Below are positions 13,301-23,600 of a stretch of 64,000 nucleotides of DNA, in pieces (positions within the stretch are counted from its first letter, which is position 1; each line of letters begins with the position of its first letter). Under the pieces are notes generated by a model that was given only the letters and a program-made list of their open reading frames with translations, did not search any database and had not been told where the DNA came from. The position numbers and the translations under genes were made by a program. Where the stretch lies: positions 37,885,081 to 37,949,080 of the forward strand of contig OX485809.1 of NCBI GenBank assembly GCA_950295325.1. The letters are read 5' to 3'. Source of the stretch: Polytrichum commune (taxonomy: Eukaryota; Streptophyta; Polytrichopsida; Polytrichales; Polytrichaceae).

Positions 13301-14302
13301 CCGAGGCAAATCGTGCTAATTCAGATCATCATCGTCGCCGGGACCATTATCGAAAGCGAGCGGATGATCGTTGGTCAAGACGTGAGGCAGAAGAGAGAGC
13401 ACGGCGGATGAGGCGGCGTCCATCGGTATTTGGAAAATCGTATTGTCTTCAGTATTGGAGTTATCTGTAAAACCTCTCAAAGAGGCACCATAGTAGGAGT
13501 TTGGTGCCTCTTTAAGGGGCTTCTCTATTAAATGCTCAGTTAACGGTCTTGTGATGAGCCTAATTTTGAAAGTTGGGTGAAACTCGAACCTCCTCTCAAT
13601 CCAAAAACTAAGAACTTTAGGTCCATTTGACCCGCCACCCTAAAACCCAGATCGGCCTATGCAAGCTAGCTTGGTCCATTGATCCTAGTATGACAACCTA
13701 GAAAGCCAGCCACCCTTTTGCATGTTAATTTAAGCTTCAAGAAAACTTGGTGACTTCATGCATAAGCTCTCAAACTCACCTTTTAGCCAACTACCCCAGA
13801 GTTTGACCCAGAGACTTCACAGATTACCATTTGTGGTGGTTTTCTTAGGTCTAGCTCTTCAATTCTTTTCTTAAATGCCAGGCTGTATGTATAAGAGTTT
13901 GACTGTGGTTCTGTAATGGCAGTACGATGATGATGACGACGATGATGACGATGATGTAAGAACCTTGTCAACTTCTTGTGATTCTTCACTGACAGCAGTG
14001 AAACAGCTTTCAAAAAATATGCTTATCTAGGATAATTATCTAACATGTTATGGAGGTCGAACTAGCTATAAATGAATAGAATCTTGTACTTTGTAGCAAT
14101 AGATTCATGAATAGAGGGTTGCTGTTTATGCAAAGTCAATCTGGTGTTATTAATAGCTCATGCAGGGTTTTTTTTTTTAATTAATTAAAATTTTGAAAAT
14201 TTCTTTGAACTAGGCTTTAGGTGCTTAAACCCTTGTCCTGCAAATATTACTCGCAGTGCCTGATAGTTTATTGGTGCTCTACAGGAACATGACGAACTGT
14301 GA
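7320..14302 (+). CDS. CRT3: Calreticulin, CRT3-like, 14 exons, ER lumenal chaperone with HDEL
   Basis: This is a lectin chaperone of the endoplasmic reticulum that binds monoglucosylated glycoproteins and calcium. Exons: 7320-7419, 8440-8547, 9816-10008, 10319-10577, 10938-10994, 11546-11593, 11772-11858, 12417-12474, 12628-12695, 12823-12918, 13105-13158, 13294-13425, 13923-13955, 14285-14302; all phases agree. ATG at 7320 and 7329 are in frame, and the second has the better context (433 residues from it). A hydrophobic signal peptide opens the protein. [15 protein letters not shown] and LMFGPDICG are the two calreticulin signatures. The P-domain repeats follow ([29 protein letters not shown], then [11 protein letters not shown] and [16 protein letters not shown]). 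The C-terminal domain is Arg-rich (exon 12), then Tyr plus ten Asp (exon 13), then EHDEL (exon 14). The Arg-rich tail fits the CRT3 class, known for quality control of receptor kinases; that subclass is my inference. Introns 1 and 5 carry MITEs and intron 8 a long C run. Confidence 0.95.
7726..8064. repeat. MITE copy 1 in calreticulin intron 1
   Basis: The element starts GAGTTATCCTTCTAACTCA and ends with the inverted form GAGTTAGAGGATGAACC. It is about 339 bp, non-coding, and similar along its length to the element at 11053-11379 in the same orientation. The target duplication is not clear for this copy. Confidence 0.65.
11053..11379. repeat. MITE copy 2 in calreticulin intron 5, TTA target duplication
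   Basis: The element starts GAGTAATCCTTCAACTCAAT and ends ATTGAGTTAGAGGATAACTC. It is flanked by TTA at 11050-11052 and 11380-11382. The 3-bp TTA duplication is the habit of PIF/Harbinger-derived (Tourist) MITEs. It is the second copy of this family inside the same gene. Confidence 0.72.
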
Positions 14303-15257
14303 GGAAGCAAAACCAAGCGCCAAGACTGTCATTTGTTGGCACGGGTTACTTACAGGACAATTATGAACCTAAGAACCAAAGAAAATTGATGACCAGTATT
14401 AGGACTTCGTTCCAAATGTTAACATTTGAAAATTGATGATCATGTGAATCCGAGAACAATACATTTTGTTTGAACAGTGTTTGGCCAGCTCTGTGCAACT
14501 TGAGGCAACTTCTGAGGCAGATAATGGGAAGGTGAAGGTTTATTAGATTGAGTACACTCCATTTGTTGTATACAAGGACAAAAGAAGAAATTCCTGACTT
14601 ATAAGGGGCTTCATTCCTAGTGAATAATTGTTGGAGAGACACTAGGGTACACAAATTATTGCTCCATGCAAGGCAGTATCCATGTCAAGACGAGTTATAT
14701 CCTGCAAAATAGTGAAGTTTCTAGATTGAGATACTATTGTAGGTCTGTATCTGTTGGGAATGGAAAAGTGAATGGATTTGTTCAAGTAGAATGTGAACTT
14801 GGCAATCACTGACGGTTTTGTACCTGAGAGTTTGTCAAATCATTCAGGGGTCTTTGAATGCACTAGATTTCTTAACATGTCTTTCCCTTTTATACTCCCA
14901 CACCAAGTGATCACTTCATTGTGAGGAGCTATTCAAATCTATGAAATGAAGCAATGCTCTTTCTATAATTCTTGACTATTCATGAAGGGTGAAAAATATA
15001 CATAACTTGAGACTGGCAATGCCATGTGATTGCTCATATCTTCAGCGAGACAAAGCCAGGGCTGCATCCAATGGATTTATCTCATTCTTGGTGGGAGAGA
15101 GTTTGAAGAGTAAGTGACCATTTTTTGACAGATGCACAAAAGCCAGCAAATCAGCACAAGGCTGGTTTGATGGTTCCCTACATAGGACTTTCCCCCAATA
15201 ATGCTGCAAAGGATCAGAATCAATGAGGCATTTTGCTCTGTTAGAACATGTTTTAGA
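14303..15257. other. Calreticulin 3' flank, no gene seen
   Basis: This holds the 3' untranslated region of calreticulin and then unique AT-rich sequence. Short open frames on the minus strand (14361-14654 and 15042-15380) look like chance ORFs; they match no family I know. The polyadenylation site is not resolved. Confidence 0.35.
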
Positions 15258-15905
15258 GATATTAATATGAGGAACATGGCTACATACATGACTTGGATTT
15301 GCTAATCTCCTCACAATAATTGCGTGTTTCACATCCTCCAAGAAGTAATGTAGAGCTAAAAGTGTCCATTTAAGGTCCACTTACCTTAGCTTCTTTTGTT
15401 GGACCTACTTCTATTGTATGTGGCCCTACTAATGTGGACACTTTCAACTCCACAGACAACCGTAGAATTGGAGTTGAGATGTAGAAATTAAAAGAAGTTA
15501 AAGTTAAAACATATCTTACTTTTGAATGAACACATAAGGTGGATGTGCCCATATGAAATACAACAATAATATGGACACCTATATTTAAGTGGTATGCGGT
15601 CAGGTGTGGATCTAAAAATTGGCACTAAAATAACATGAGATTGGACACACAAAATACATTCATCATTCTAGGCTCAACAATGAACATGATTAGGGGGACA
15701 TGTATGACCACGTAAGAAACTTAGGTGGTGGTTTAGGGTTTAGGGTTTATTGAGACACTACATGACCAATTGATAATGTATAAGATATTCATAGGAGCTC
15801 CGAAAAATTATTAGGCGAATAACCATGAGCATGATTTGGATTTGTTAATCATCTTGCACTAATTGTGTGTTTTACATTCTTGGAGAAGTGGGTATAGAGA
15901 GAAGA
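15258..15905 (+). repeat. Two fragments of the dispersed foldback family
   Basis: The stretch at about 15258-15390 matches the 3' part of the family (GACTTGGATTTGCTAATC, then a GTGTTTCACAT-like run). The stretch at about 15565-15905 matches nearly the whole arm (GGACACCTATATTTAAGTGG, GGTGTGGATCTAAAAATTGG, GATTTGTTAATCATCTTGCA). About 15730-15755 lies a short interstitial run of plant telomere repeats (TTTAGGG, about 2.5 units). No coding capacity is seen. Confidence 0.6.
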
Positions 15906-16155
15906 GAAACCATCTTTATGAACATCTAAGGCACGTCTTTGTGAGGTCCTCCCCAAGTGTCACTACAAGGATCACATAATCAAGTCACTAGCAAACCAAC
16001 CAATTTAAAGTGGTGGAAATGTATACTTATCTTGACATGACAATGACTTTGACCACTTTCCTCCCAAGTCTTTTGTTTGAAATTCTTGAACCCACTAACA
16101 TTGTGATGTATCCTAGTGGTACTTTGATTAAGAGATTTCTTGAGAGATTTCTTGA
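15906..16155. other. Unassigned spacer
   Basis: This is AT-rich sequence in which I see no gene and no repeat. Confidence 0.3.
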
Positions 16156-16610
16156 TTGATGGATTGGGGAAAAATAATGATTAACCATACTTTGATTTAT
16201 TTAGCATGTGAGCGGATGGTGACTGGAGTCGCACTAATCAAGAGGAAGAAATGGGCTAGTCGACCCATTAATGGAATGTGCACAAGGGCTAGACAACCCA
16301 TGGACATATTGTGCATGGGAGTCCGACAACTCCCAATGGAAGATCTTTGTGTTGGAGTTAGACAGCTCCAACTGGGAGTTAGACACCTCCCTCTCGAAGA
16401 TTTTTGTGTTGGAGTTACACAACGCCTAGCGGTTGGATGTTATATATTGGAGCTAGACAACTCTCAATGATTAAATGAAGTTGTATTTAAACAATTCCAA
16501 CTAGAAGAATGGATGATTGGATCGAGTTGGAATTAGACAGTTCCAATTAGAAGAATGGATGAATGCATCAAGTTGGAATTAGACGATTCCAACTGGAGGA
16601 TTGTGATTGA
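16156..16610. repeat. Imperfect hairpin-forming repeats
   Basis: Between about 16300 and 16600 the motif GGAGTTAGACAACTCC, or a close variant such as GGAATTAGACAGTTCC, appears about eight times at irregular spacing of 20-60 bp. Each unit is itself an inverted repeat able to form a small hairpin. The open frame here (16156-16470) is a translation of these repeats, with recurring VGVRQL, and I do not accept it as a gene. Confidence 0.6.
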
Positions 16611-17085
16611 GCCAAAAGATAAGAAAAAATTATACGGTGAAATGATCTATGTATATAAATAAGAAAACTTCATTCTAAATTTAGGAATACTTGCAGACTT
16701 CTAAAAATATCTCTTAGATACTATGGTTAAAGATGGATAAGACTAGGAGTGCCTTTGGGATACAAAAGAGAGCTTGGGGGAGGAGAGAAGATCTTTCTAT
16801 TGTCTCTCTCCTATGGTCGGGTGGTTTGAGCTTATAGTCAATCACATTGCATTTGTTAAGGGTGAAGTTTTCATAATATATTGTATTGAAAGTTCACAAC
16901 TATTATATTGAGTGTAATTGTTTCGTGTATTATTGATAAGTGATTGAGGTACATGACAAATATGATCCAATAGGATGACCACATGATCCTTACAATATCA
17001 ACTGTGTTTTTATGGTTGAGCCCATGCTCCATTATGACCATGAATGTTTTCCTTTAAAGTAGCATACGCTCGCTCCAACTGACTT
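16611..17085. other. Unassigned spacer
   Basis: AT-rich sequence with no supportable gene and no repeat match elsewhere in the window. Confidence 0.3.
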
Positions 17086-18624
17086 AGGGCATGATCGCAC
17101 CAGGGGGTGTTGGCATGGGACCGGATACGGCCAAGGCCTACCCGGAAGCTCCCAACCGGGTAGGGGGGTTAGCCAATCCTTTATGCCGGGGCCATGACGG
17201 AGGCCGCACCGGCTAGGTCTGTGCTGGTGACCCCCAATGTTCATCCAATTTTTTCTATTGTTGGCTCTCCGACCGTGTGCCGTGGCTAACTTAGGAGCTC
17301 CATTTCCTCTTTCTCTCCTCCATCCCTCCCTTCAGCACTCCGTGCATCATCTCCTGCTCTCCACCTTCAATCAGAGACACTTCGCATTTTTTTTAGAGCC
17401 CTACGACTCCCGTTTTTGCTCAGAATCCATCTTCTTCTTGCCAAGTTACTTACTCTCTTGTTTTGGTGGCACTCTATGGATCAGTATCACTTTCTCCCCT
17501 CCGTATCTCCCTTTCATCAATAATCTTCACCTCTTTCTTCTCTATGTAATTAGAGACCTCCTGTGGCTTTTTGGATCCATACAACTCCCATTCTTTCTCG
17601 GAATCCATCCTTTGCTTGCTATTTTCTTGGTCAGTGCCCTAGCTGTGGATTGGATCAGAGGGAGAGTTCGAAATTGCAGGAGTGGGGGGCATTTTGGTCA
17701 TCGCCATGGACCGTAGGATAGGGTTGGCAGGGCATTGGAATTGTGAGGGTTTGATCTGGTAGAGAGGGCTTGATTGAATTCTGGGTGGAGTGCGCAACTA
17801 ATCTGCGCGGTGGAAAGATGGTGGGACGATATGATAGTAATCCGTTTGATGAGGATGAATTGAATAAGTAATGCATATGCTATCTCAGCTTTCCTGAGGC
17901 TTCCTTTTGGATTGCGGAGTCTTTATCTGTATCCCTTTCCTGTATCGGATGGGTGTGAGGAACAACCAACCCGTCGCGGATCTCATCTCGGAGAGTAATG
18001 CCGGCAACTATGAAGTTCTATAAATCTTGCTCTCCCAGAAAATTCAGGAAAGGTAGATCTCTTTTGTAAATTCGAAGGGCTTTTCGAGGTGGTTCTTGAG
18101 ATTGTGTTCCTGCCGCTAATGTTGAGGAAGTTGCATATTGCAAAGTTTTTTTCCAAGAACTGTATGAATACCATTTTGTTCAGGCACTGATTTTGTATAT
18201 TTTGTGTTCTGGCTATGAGGAAGCCAGGAAGTTAGGCTCTTCTTCATAAACTTCCAAAACTCACGGACGCAGCGAAGAACTAATATTCACTCAGATTGGT
18301 CAATTCTCAATGTGCTAGACCTTCACAACCTTTCGAACTTTTGAGCAGGACCCTCTCAACTTCAAGGCAGGACAGATTAACATATTCTGTCCACCGAAAC
18401 GCGTTCTCATCCAACCTCACCCCTAACGTTGCTTGGGAGCAGCAGTTCAAAACCCTCATTTCTTTGTGCTTGGCTCCGTTATCGGGGAGGAACATGTCCC
18501 CGGCAGGTTCTGACACACCTACAGGTTGTCCGGTATGGACCCACCGGATGCGGGTTCCGAATCTGCCCCAAATCCGGTTACCTCACCGGTTCCGGGCTGG
18601 CACCCCTGGGTGTGGCCAGGCCCT
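17086..18624. mobile_element. Candidate gene-capturing transposon (Pack-MULE-like) with GC-rich ends
   Basis: The GC-rich left end (AGGGCATGATCGCACCAGGG onward, to about 17230) resembles the reverse complement of the right end (about 18485-18624, ending GTGGCCAGGCCCT) at roughly 70 percent over some 38 bases by eye. The interior is less GC-rich and contains a pyrimidine-rich 5' leader, a short SCAMP-like exon and intron-like sequence, as expected for a captured gene 5' end. I find no transposase and no convincing target duplication, so the boundaries and the mobile nature are inference. A decayed processed or segmental gene copy is the alternative. Confidence 0.4.
17818..17871 (+). pseudogene. 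SCAMP-like first-exon fragment
   Basis: The frame opens MVGRYDSNPFDEDELN and then hits a stop two codons later. Plant secretory carrier-associated membrane proteins begin with this kind of NPF-containing N-terminus (RYD-NPF-DE...), which binds EH-domain endocytic proteins. The upstream 17240-17817 is pyrimidine-rich like a 5' leader and contains an internal duplication of about 75 bp. A possible donor GTAATG follows the AAT codon. I find none of the downstream exons encoding the four membrane spans, so this is a fragment and not a gene. Confidence 0.5.
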
Positions 18625-19242
18625 TACATGGACTAATGACTCCAAAGAAAGAGGTTTCCAAAAGCCTCTCCACAAAGAAAGTGGTGCACGTGTTTAATTT
18701 GCTTGCTACTTGGATCTGCAAGGTCTTCGAGAGACTAAATTACAAGGGGTCCTAGGGGATGTAATGGAACCCTTTGAAAGGAATTTTAAATTTTTTTCTC
18801 TCTAAGTTTGTGTGATGCAATCCCAGCTAATGAAAATCGTCAAGAAATTGTTGGAGATGAAACTCGATGGACCTACAAATTCAGCAAGAACCTAGAATCT
18901 CCTATGGATTATGTTCTTGTTCAACTACTAATCATGGCCAATGCCTCGAACTTAGGTTCTGCTCACACCACAACAACATGGCGTTTCTTACCATCAATGC
19001 CATTAAGAGTGGGCAAATCCAAAAGTGCATGAATTGCATTTGAACAATGTAGATTGTAATAATGAATGTTGATTCTTGTTTTGAGGGCTTTTATCATAGA
19101 GCAACGTGACATGTTTGTGTGCTTTGATTTATTCACATGAGTTATTATTTTAATTTTTAAAAATTTGGTTTGCTTGTTTTGAGAACAATCTTTCTCATGT
19201 CACTAACAAAATCAACCATCTAACGTGCATCCAAAGTTTTTA
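18625..19242. other. Unassigned spacer with a short ORF
   Basis: A frame at 18808-19032 (74 codons, +) reads like normal protein (MDYVLVQLL, ANASNLG). It has a faint resemblance to the Myb/SANT-like domain of plant transposon-associated proteins, but I cannot support an assignment. Nothing else is seen. Confidence 0.25.
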
Positions 19243-19362
19243 GGGTTAGTTTCCATGTAGGCCACTTGCCCACCAGATTGGAGTGAAAATGTAGATTTCA
19301 CTTTGTGCATGTACATTTCCACTAGAATCTGGTGGGTAAGTGGTCTACATGGAAACTAACCC
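19243..19362. repeat. Small foldback MITE, TTA target duplication
   Basis: The 120-bp unit starts GGGTTAGTTTCCATGTAGGC and ends with its near-perfect inverse, so some 40 bp at each end pair. It is flanked by TTA at 19240-19242 and 19363-19365, which fits a Tourist/PIF-Harbinger-type MITE. Confidence 0.75.
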
Positions 19363-20369
19363 TTACTCTCATGTACCTGCAACATCAATAGAAACCCAGC
19401 TGGGAGGTCATGAATTGCTAAGGAACACTTGTGACACTAACGAACTTAATATGTAACAAGTCTGAGATCCCATTGAAATGTTGAAACCTGATTTCAGCTT
19501 CCGAGTCTCCATCTTTGAAATCGACTAACCATCATCTGCCACCAGGATTGGGACCACTTCCGCGAGCATCAAGAGACTCGATCTGGTATGGTTCCAATAA
19601 TCTACTGGAGCAGTGTGCATGGCATGCTTCGCCAATTCTTTCTTCATGAACAAGGGCGAATTTTGTTCGGAAGGTGCTATTAAATATTTTAACTTGGACA
19701 TGCAAAAATAGTGGTCATAGAGTTGAACGACGAGTGATAAGTTCATGTTTTAAATTTAGTCTGTAAGCAGTGGCTCTTGCTGAGCATCATCCTGGGTTTG
19801 ATTGTAGGTGAGGCAACACACCTTAAATGCCAGTATCATGAGGTTGAATGCAGTCACCCGACAGGCATTACATAACCTGCTCTTTGGCATGTGCATGATT
19901 GTGTTGTCCGCATACTAGAGAATACAGTTGACTCTTAGATCCCCAACAATAGTATTCATCACGCAAATGTACATTGGATTCGAGGTGATTGTACTCTTCT
20001 GATCACGGATCAATTGCAAATACATGTCTTACGCTAATATATGTATTAATTAACTTACAAGAGATACAAACTTGAAATTGAGACATGTGAGAGGTAGGAA
20101 TTAGCATATCTTTCTTCTTATTGAAACTTGCAAATTAGGCTCTGCTGATGATCAATTGTAACACAGTAGCTGGATATGGATTCTGAACAAAGAACTTGAA
20201 TCTTGTGCATTACCAAATCGTATAAGTTAAGTTCTGGTCATTGGTAAGTGATGGTTAGTCATCTGCTCCTTGGGATGGTGTACTTCACTTTGGTTGTCCA
20301 TGTGCTAGAGAATCTAATTAACTCTCTGATCCCCAACACTATTTGACATACATCTGCACTTTGATAATG
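19363..20369. other. Unassigned intergenic sequence
   Basis: I see no gene. The sequence is AT-rich, and short chance ORFs (for example 19525-19746, minus) have no family features. Confidence 0.3.
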
Positions 20370-20560
20370 AATAAAGATAACCATATGAGATTGAACAGTC
20401 ATTTGGAAAGTGGCAACGACCTTGATTTGAAATCACTAACCGTCCTGTACGTGTTGCGTGTTTCAAATTCTAGGAGAGGTGGGCTAGTCAGAAAAAAGTA
20501 ACCATTTATGACTCATCTACCTTATATTACATTCTAGGCACAGCCTCCAACTTCTAACTC
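20370..20560 (+). repeat. Fragment of the dispersed foldback family
   Basis: The stretch contains a diverged GAGATTGAACAG...GTGTTGCGTGTTTCAAATTCTAGGAG...AAGTAACCATTTATGACTCATCT order that matches the copies at 25.1 and 26.0 kb. It is truncated at the left. Confidence 0.5.
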
Positions 20561-20997
20561 TTCCCCACAATCATGGCAACGTGTTTGTGCAAGCAACAAT
20601 CACTTATGGTTGTAGGCCTAGCCATACTGGACTACAAATTTCTACATCTCGTGGTGGATATGACCGTAAGGATGACATCTTTGTAAAGCTGGTATTGTGC
20701 ATGAAAACATTCAGTTGTTTAATTAGGGGTTAAAGAATCTAAGTTGTGGCTTTTCAAAACAGCTTGAACTTTATTATACATGAAGTTCTTCAAAGTGATA
20801 GCCAGTAACCAAGTTACAATCAATTAACCTCTTGTAGCTGGAGAATCAAACCCAAAATGTACTAAAACTTGATGAACAATACCTTGTCTCCCTAGTTGGT
20901 TTAGAAAGGTTTCACCCTTCGCCGAATTGGAAGACCAGTTGCCAGCCCTGTGGGGCAACCACATGTGACTGCTAGTGCTTGCTCACATGCCTCCACA
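20561..20997. other. Unassigned spacer
   Basis: I see no gene or repeat in this stretch. Confidence 0.3.
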
Positions 20998-21155
20998 GGG
21001 AGGTCACTCCATTGTAAAGTTGAACAACCACGTGCAAACACTTTACATGTAAAAAATCTTACTTTTTACATAAAGCATCACCAAAATGAGTCAAACTTTT
21101 ATCAAAAAATTTATATGAGTAGATATACACGATATACCTACTTGTTTGTAAGGTG
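20998..21155. repeat. Half of a G-tipped MITE
   Basis: Starting GGGAGGTCACTCCATTGTAA and running through CCACGTGC, this stretch matches the reverse complement of the right half of the MITE at 36817-37225, including the internal GAGTAGATATACAC run. No second terminus is found, so it is a one-ended remnant. Confidence 0.6.
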
Positions 21156-21829
21156 ACTGCACTATATTAGACAACATTTTGTTGATTTTTGCATATGCAA
21201 GGATCTAAAAACAAAGATAAAAAAGTGTTGGAAGACATTAGCAAATCCATTTGAGGAATATAAGAGGTGAGCTTTTTATTTTTGTAGTCAAGGTGAATAT
21301 CTCTAGAATCTCCGAAGTGAAAATCATAGATGACCTACAACCATTTTTCTTTTGGATATGTACATGTGTGTTAGAATTCATTATAGGTCAAAGTTCATGC
21401 TAGACGCTCTCACCTTAGAGGTGAAGGTAGCTAAAAGAAGGGTGTTCATGGATTAGAGGGTATGGGAACCATGGTGGGAGCTCAAGATCCAGAACAAAGA
21501 ATCCAAGGCCTTCCGAGGTAGCTACCCTTCTCTAGCATGAAAATTGGGCGTTCCCACATCCTTTTTGTTTGTTCCCATTATGGATGCTTGCGGTTGTTGA
21601 TTTTATTAAGTAAAGTAAGGCATTCATTGGGTTGATTTCATTTTGTGTGAACTTCTCACTCATACTATTATAAACAAAGATGTTATTATTTATGCCAAAA
21701 TACCACGGTTTAAGGATACTAGTTGGTGTGTCTCCAAATATTTTGCCAACATCACCACTCACAAGTTACCGCTCAAATGTTAGCACTCCCCAAACACACC
21801 AAAAGCTAGAATCATCAAAAATGTGATAG
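21156..21829. other. Unassigned spacer
   Basis: AT-rich sequence. No gene is supported; the short minus-strand ORF at 21532-21762 shows no family features. Confidence 0.3.
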
Positions 21830-22545
21830 ACCCCAAAAATCAACTTTGATTAAGGTTTGGTTTATTGGGAGGGTTTATAAGATGTGTACAAAAAATTGGT
21901 AATCGTGCGGTGGAGTGTAGGGATCCAATTGACTTGATGATCCATCAAACATGAGTATTGGCTTATGTTGGTATTAAAAAGCCAACAACAAGTGGACTTA
22001 TGATTTTACCAAATCATTTGATGCAAAACTTCATTTGATCTTATTTTTTAAGTCAATAACTACATTACTCGGGGGGGGGGGGGGGTAGTCATTGGTTGGA
22101 GTAGCAATATACGTGCGAACAAATGATAGGGTATTTTAAGAACATGGGGGCTAAAAATTATAAATGGACTTAAGAGTAATATAGGGTATCAAAAATGGCA
22201 CTGGACATCTTTAAAGTACAATAGGGTATGGAATAATAGGTAATTTGGAATTATAAGTAATGCAAGCTATTTTTCTATTAACCCAAAGTAGAAATTTACA
22301 TAATGATAGCATGTGAAAAAAAAAATTGAAAGTAATACCCCCCTATAAAATAGTGGTTGTTCGCACCTATATCCTTAACTTTTTAACACACTGCCCCCCC
22401 GAGCTACATTACCTTTTGTGACATGTATCGTAGACATAGAAGCTTATGAGTTGCATCCGAGGGATGAAATATCTTTATCAACTTTATGATGAATGCTAGG
22501 GTTTTGCATATTACATATGATAGGGATTAATTATTATTCAAAGTA
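21830..22545 (+). repeat. Dispersed coding-like repeat, copy 1, interrupted by a MITE
   Basis: After removal of the MITE at 22069-22402, this stretch aligns with 27365-27780: shared ATTAAGGTTTGGTTT, TGGGAGGGTT, AATTGACTTGATGA, CATCAAACATGA and, beyond the MITE, TGAATGCTAG. It reads like decayed coding sequence with many stops. I do not recognise the parent; a transposase remnant is possible. Confidence 0.55.
22069..22402. repeat. G-tipped MITE, perfect 9-bp target duplication
   Basis: The element starts TCGGGGGG and ends CCCCCCGA, and further in ACGTGCGAAC pairs with GTTCGCACCT. It is flanked by CTACATTAC at 22060-22068 and 22404-22412. An unoccupied version of the site is seen near 27585 in the related repeat. 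The 9-10 bp duplication suggests a Mutator-derived element. No ORF. Confidence 0.8.
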
Positions 22546-23600
22546 TATTTGTGTACTTATGTTAATAACTATAGATAAATGTAATTTGTCTAGTGTATAG
22601 ATATTGTCAATTGTATTTTTACCTTTGAAATTGTACATGTATTGTTTGATTGTATGTAAAAATAGCTTGTATATAGGGAGTTTTTAGAGTATGTTGCGAA
22701 CACATGTGGTTCTTGGTTTTTAATGAAAGATGCACCCCCCGTGTTCTAATCAAATTCAAATGACGTGTGCCCTGAATCAGCTGAGTCAAGGACAACTACA
22801 ATACTTGAACTAGAATGCTATTTTGTGTACTTAAAGTCAGGCCAATGATCTGCAAAAAAATCGATGATTTTAAAAGGGGTCCTATGCAACATGTTGCAAC
22901 CTTAGATAAAGATGCTTCCCATTCACATCATATGAAGCGTTTCATTCATCCTAAAAACATCCATTATAACATGTGTGTGTGTGCAAATTTTAAGAACCGA
23001 GGCTTCCAAGGAAGAAATATTATGAAAGCAACTTAAGATAGCAGCACTTTAAATGAAGAAGTTAAGGTATTTGGCATACATTTGGTAGCCTTGTGAAACC
23101 AATCTTTTGTTTTTTATTCCCATGTAGAAAAAAGAAGATCAAATGTACTGCAAAAAAAACTCTCCGCTTACTTTTGAAGTTATATATAGAATTTTTAAAA
23201 ATGAAAACTGTGTTGTCACCTTACTTTTGATATAGTGTGCCTTGTTACCGATATCTAGAGCACGCCATACTGATAGTAAAGTATCCACTTGCAAGTTTTT
23301 GTTCAATTGCAAGCTCTTGCAAAAACATCACGGCAATGAGTCCCACCTACATCGGGTGCTTGGGTTTGGGGTCTGTCTTATTTTTAAGGTGCTCCTACCT
23401 TAGTGTGAGTGGATTCTGAACAAGATTACTACATCTCTCATGCTTCATGCTGTCAAACGAAGAACTTTGTGGCTGGATCTAATCCACTAAGCTGGAGTTC
23501 AAAGTCAGATCATATCCGAACAATATATTTACAGGAAATGCACACTTTTGGAGTTTACAGAAAATTGAAGACCACTACTTGGCCACAAAACTAATTCCAA
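22546..23600. other. Intergenic, 3' flank of the first AP2-like gene
   Basis: No supportable gene. Near 22690-22745 there is a lone inverted end (an ACACATGTGG run, TTTTTAATGA, then GCACCCCCCG) resembling the right end of the MITE at 33703-34197. I could not find its partner. Confidence 0.35.

Noticed and set aside
15725-15755. Telomeric array
   Set aside because: Only about 2.5 TTTAGGG units; an interstitial remnant, not a telomere.
16156-16470. 104-codon frame with repeated VGVRQL
   Set aside because: Product of the hairpin repeat cluster; the frame breaks as soon as unit spacing changes.
17237-17716. 159-codon hydrophobic frame resembling a membrane protein
   Set aside because: It is a translation of a pyrimidine-rich 5' leader upstream of the SCAMP-like exon; Leu/Phe/Pro/Ser content comes from CT-rich DNA.
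18808-19032. Possible Myb/SANT-like protein fragment
   Set aside because: Only a faint resemblance over some 25 residues, no domain end and no neighbouring exon that I can support.
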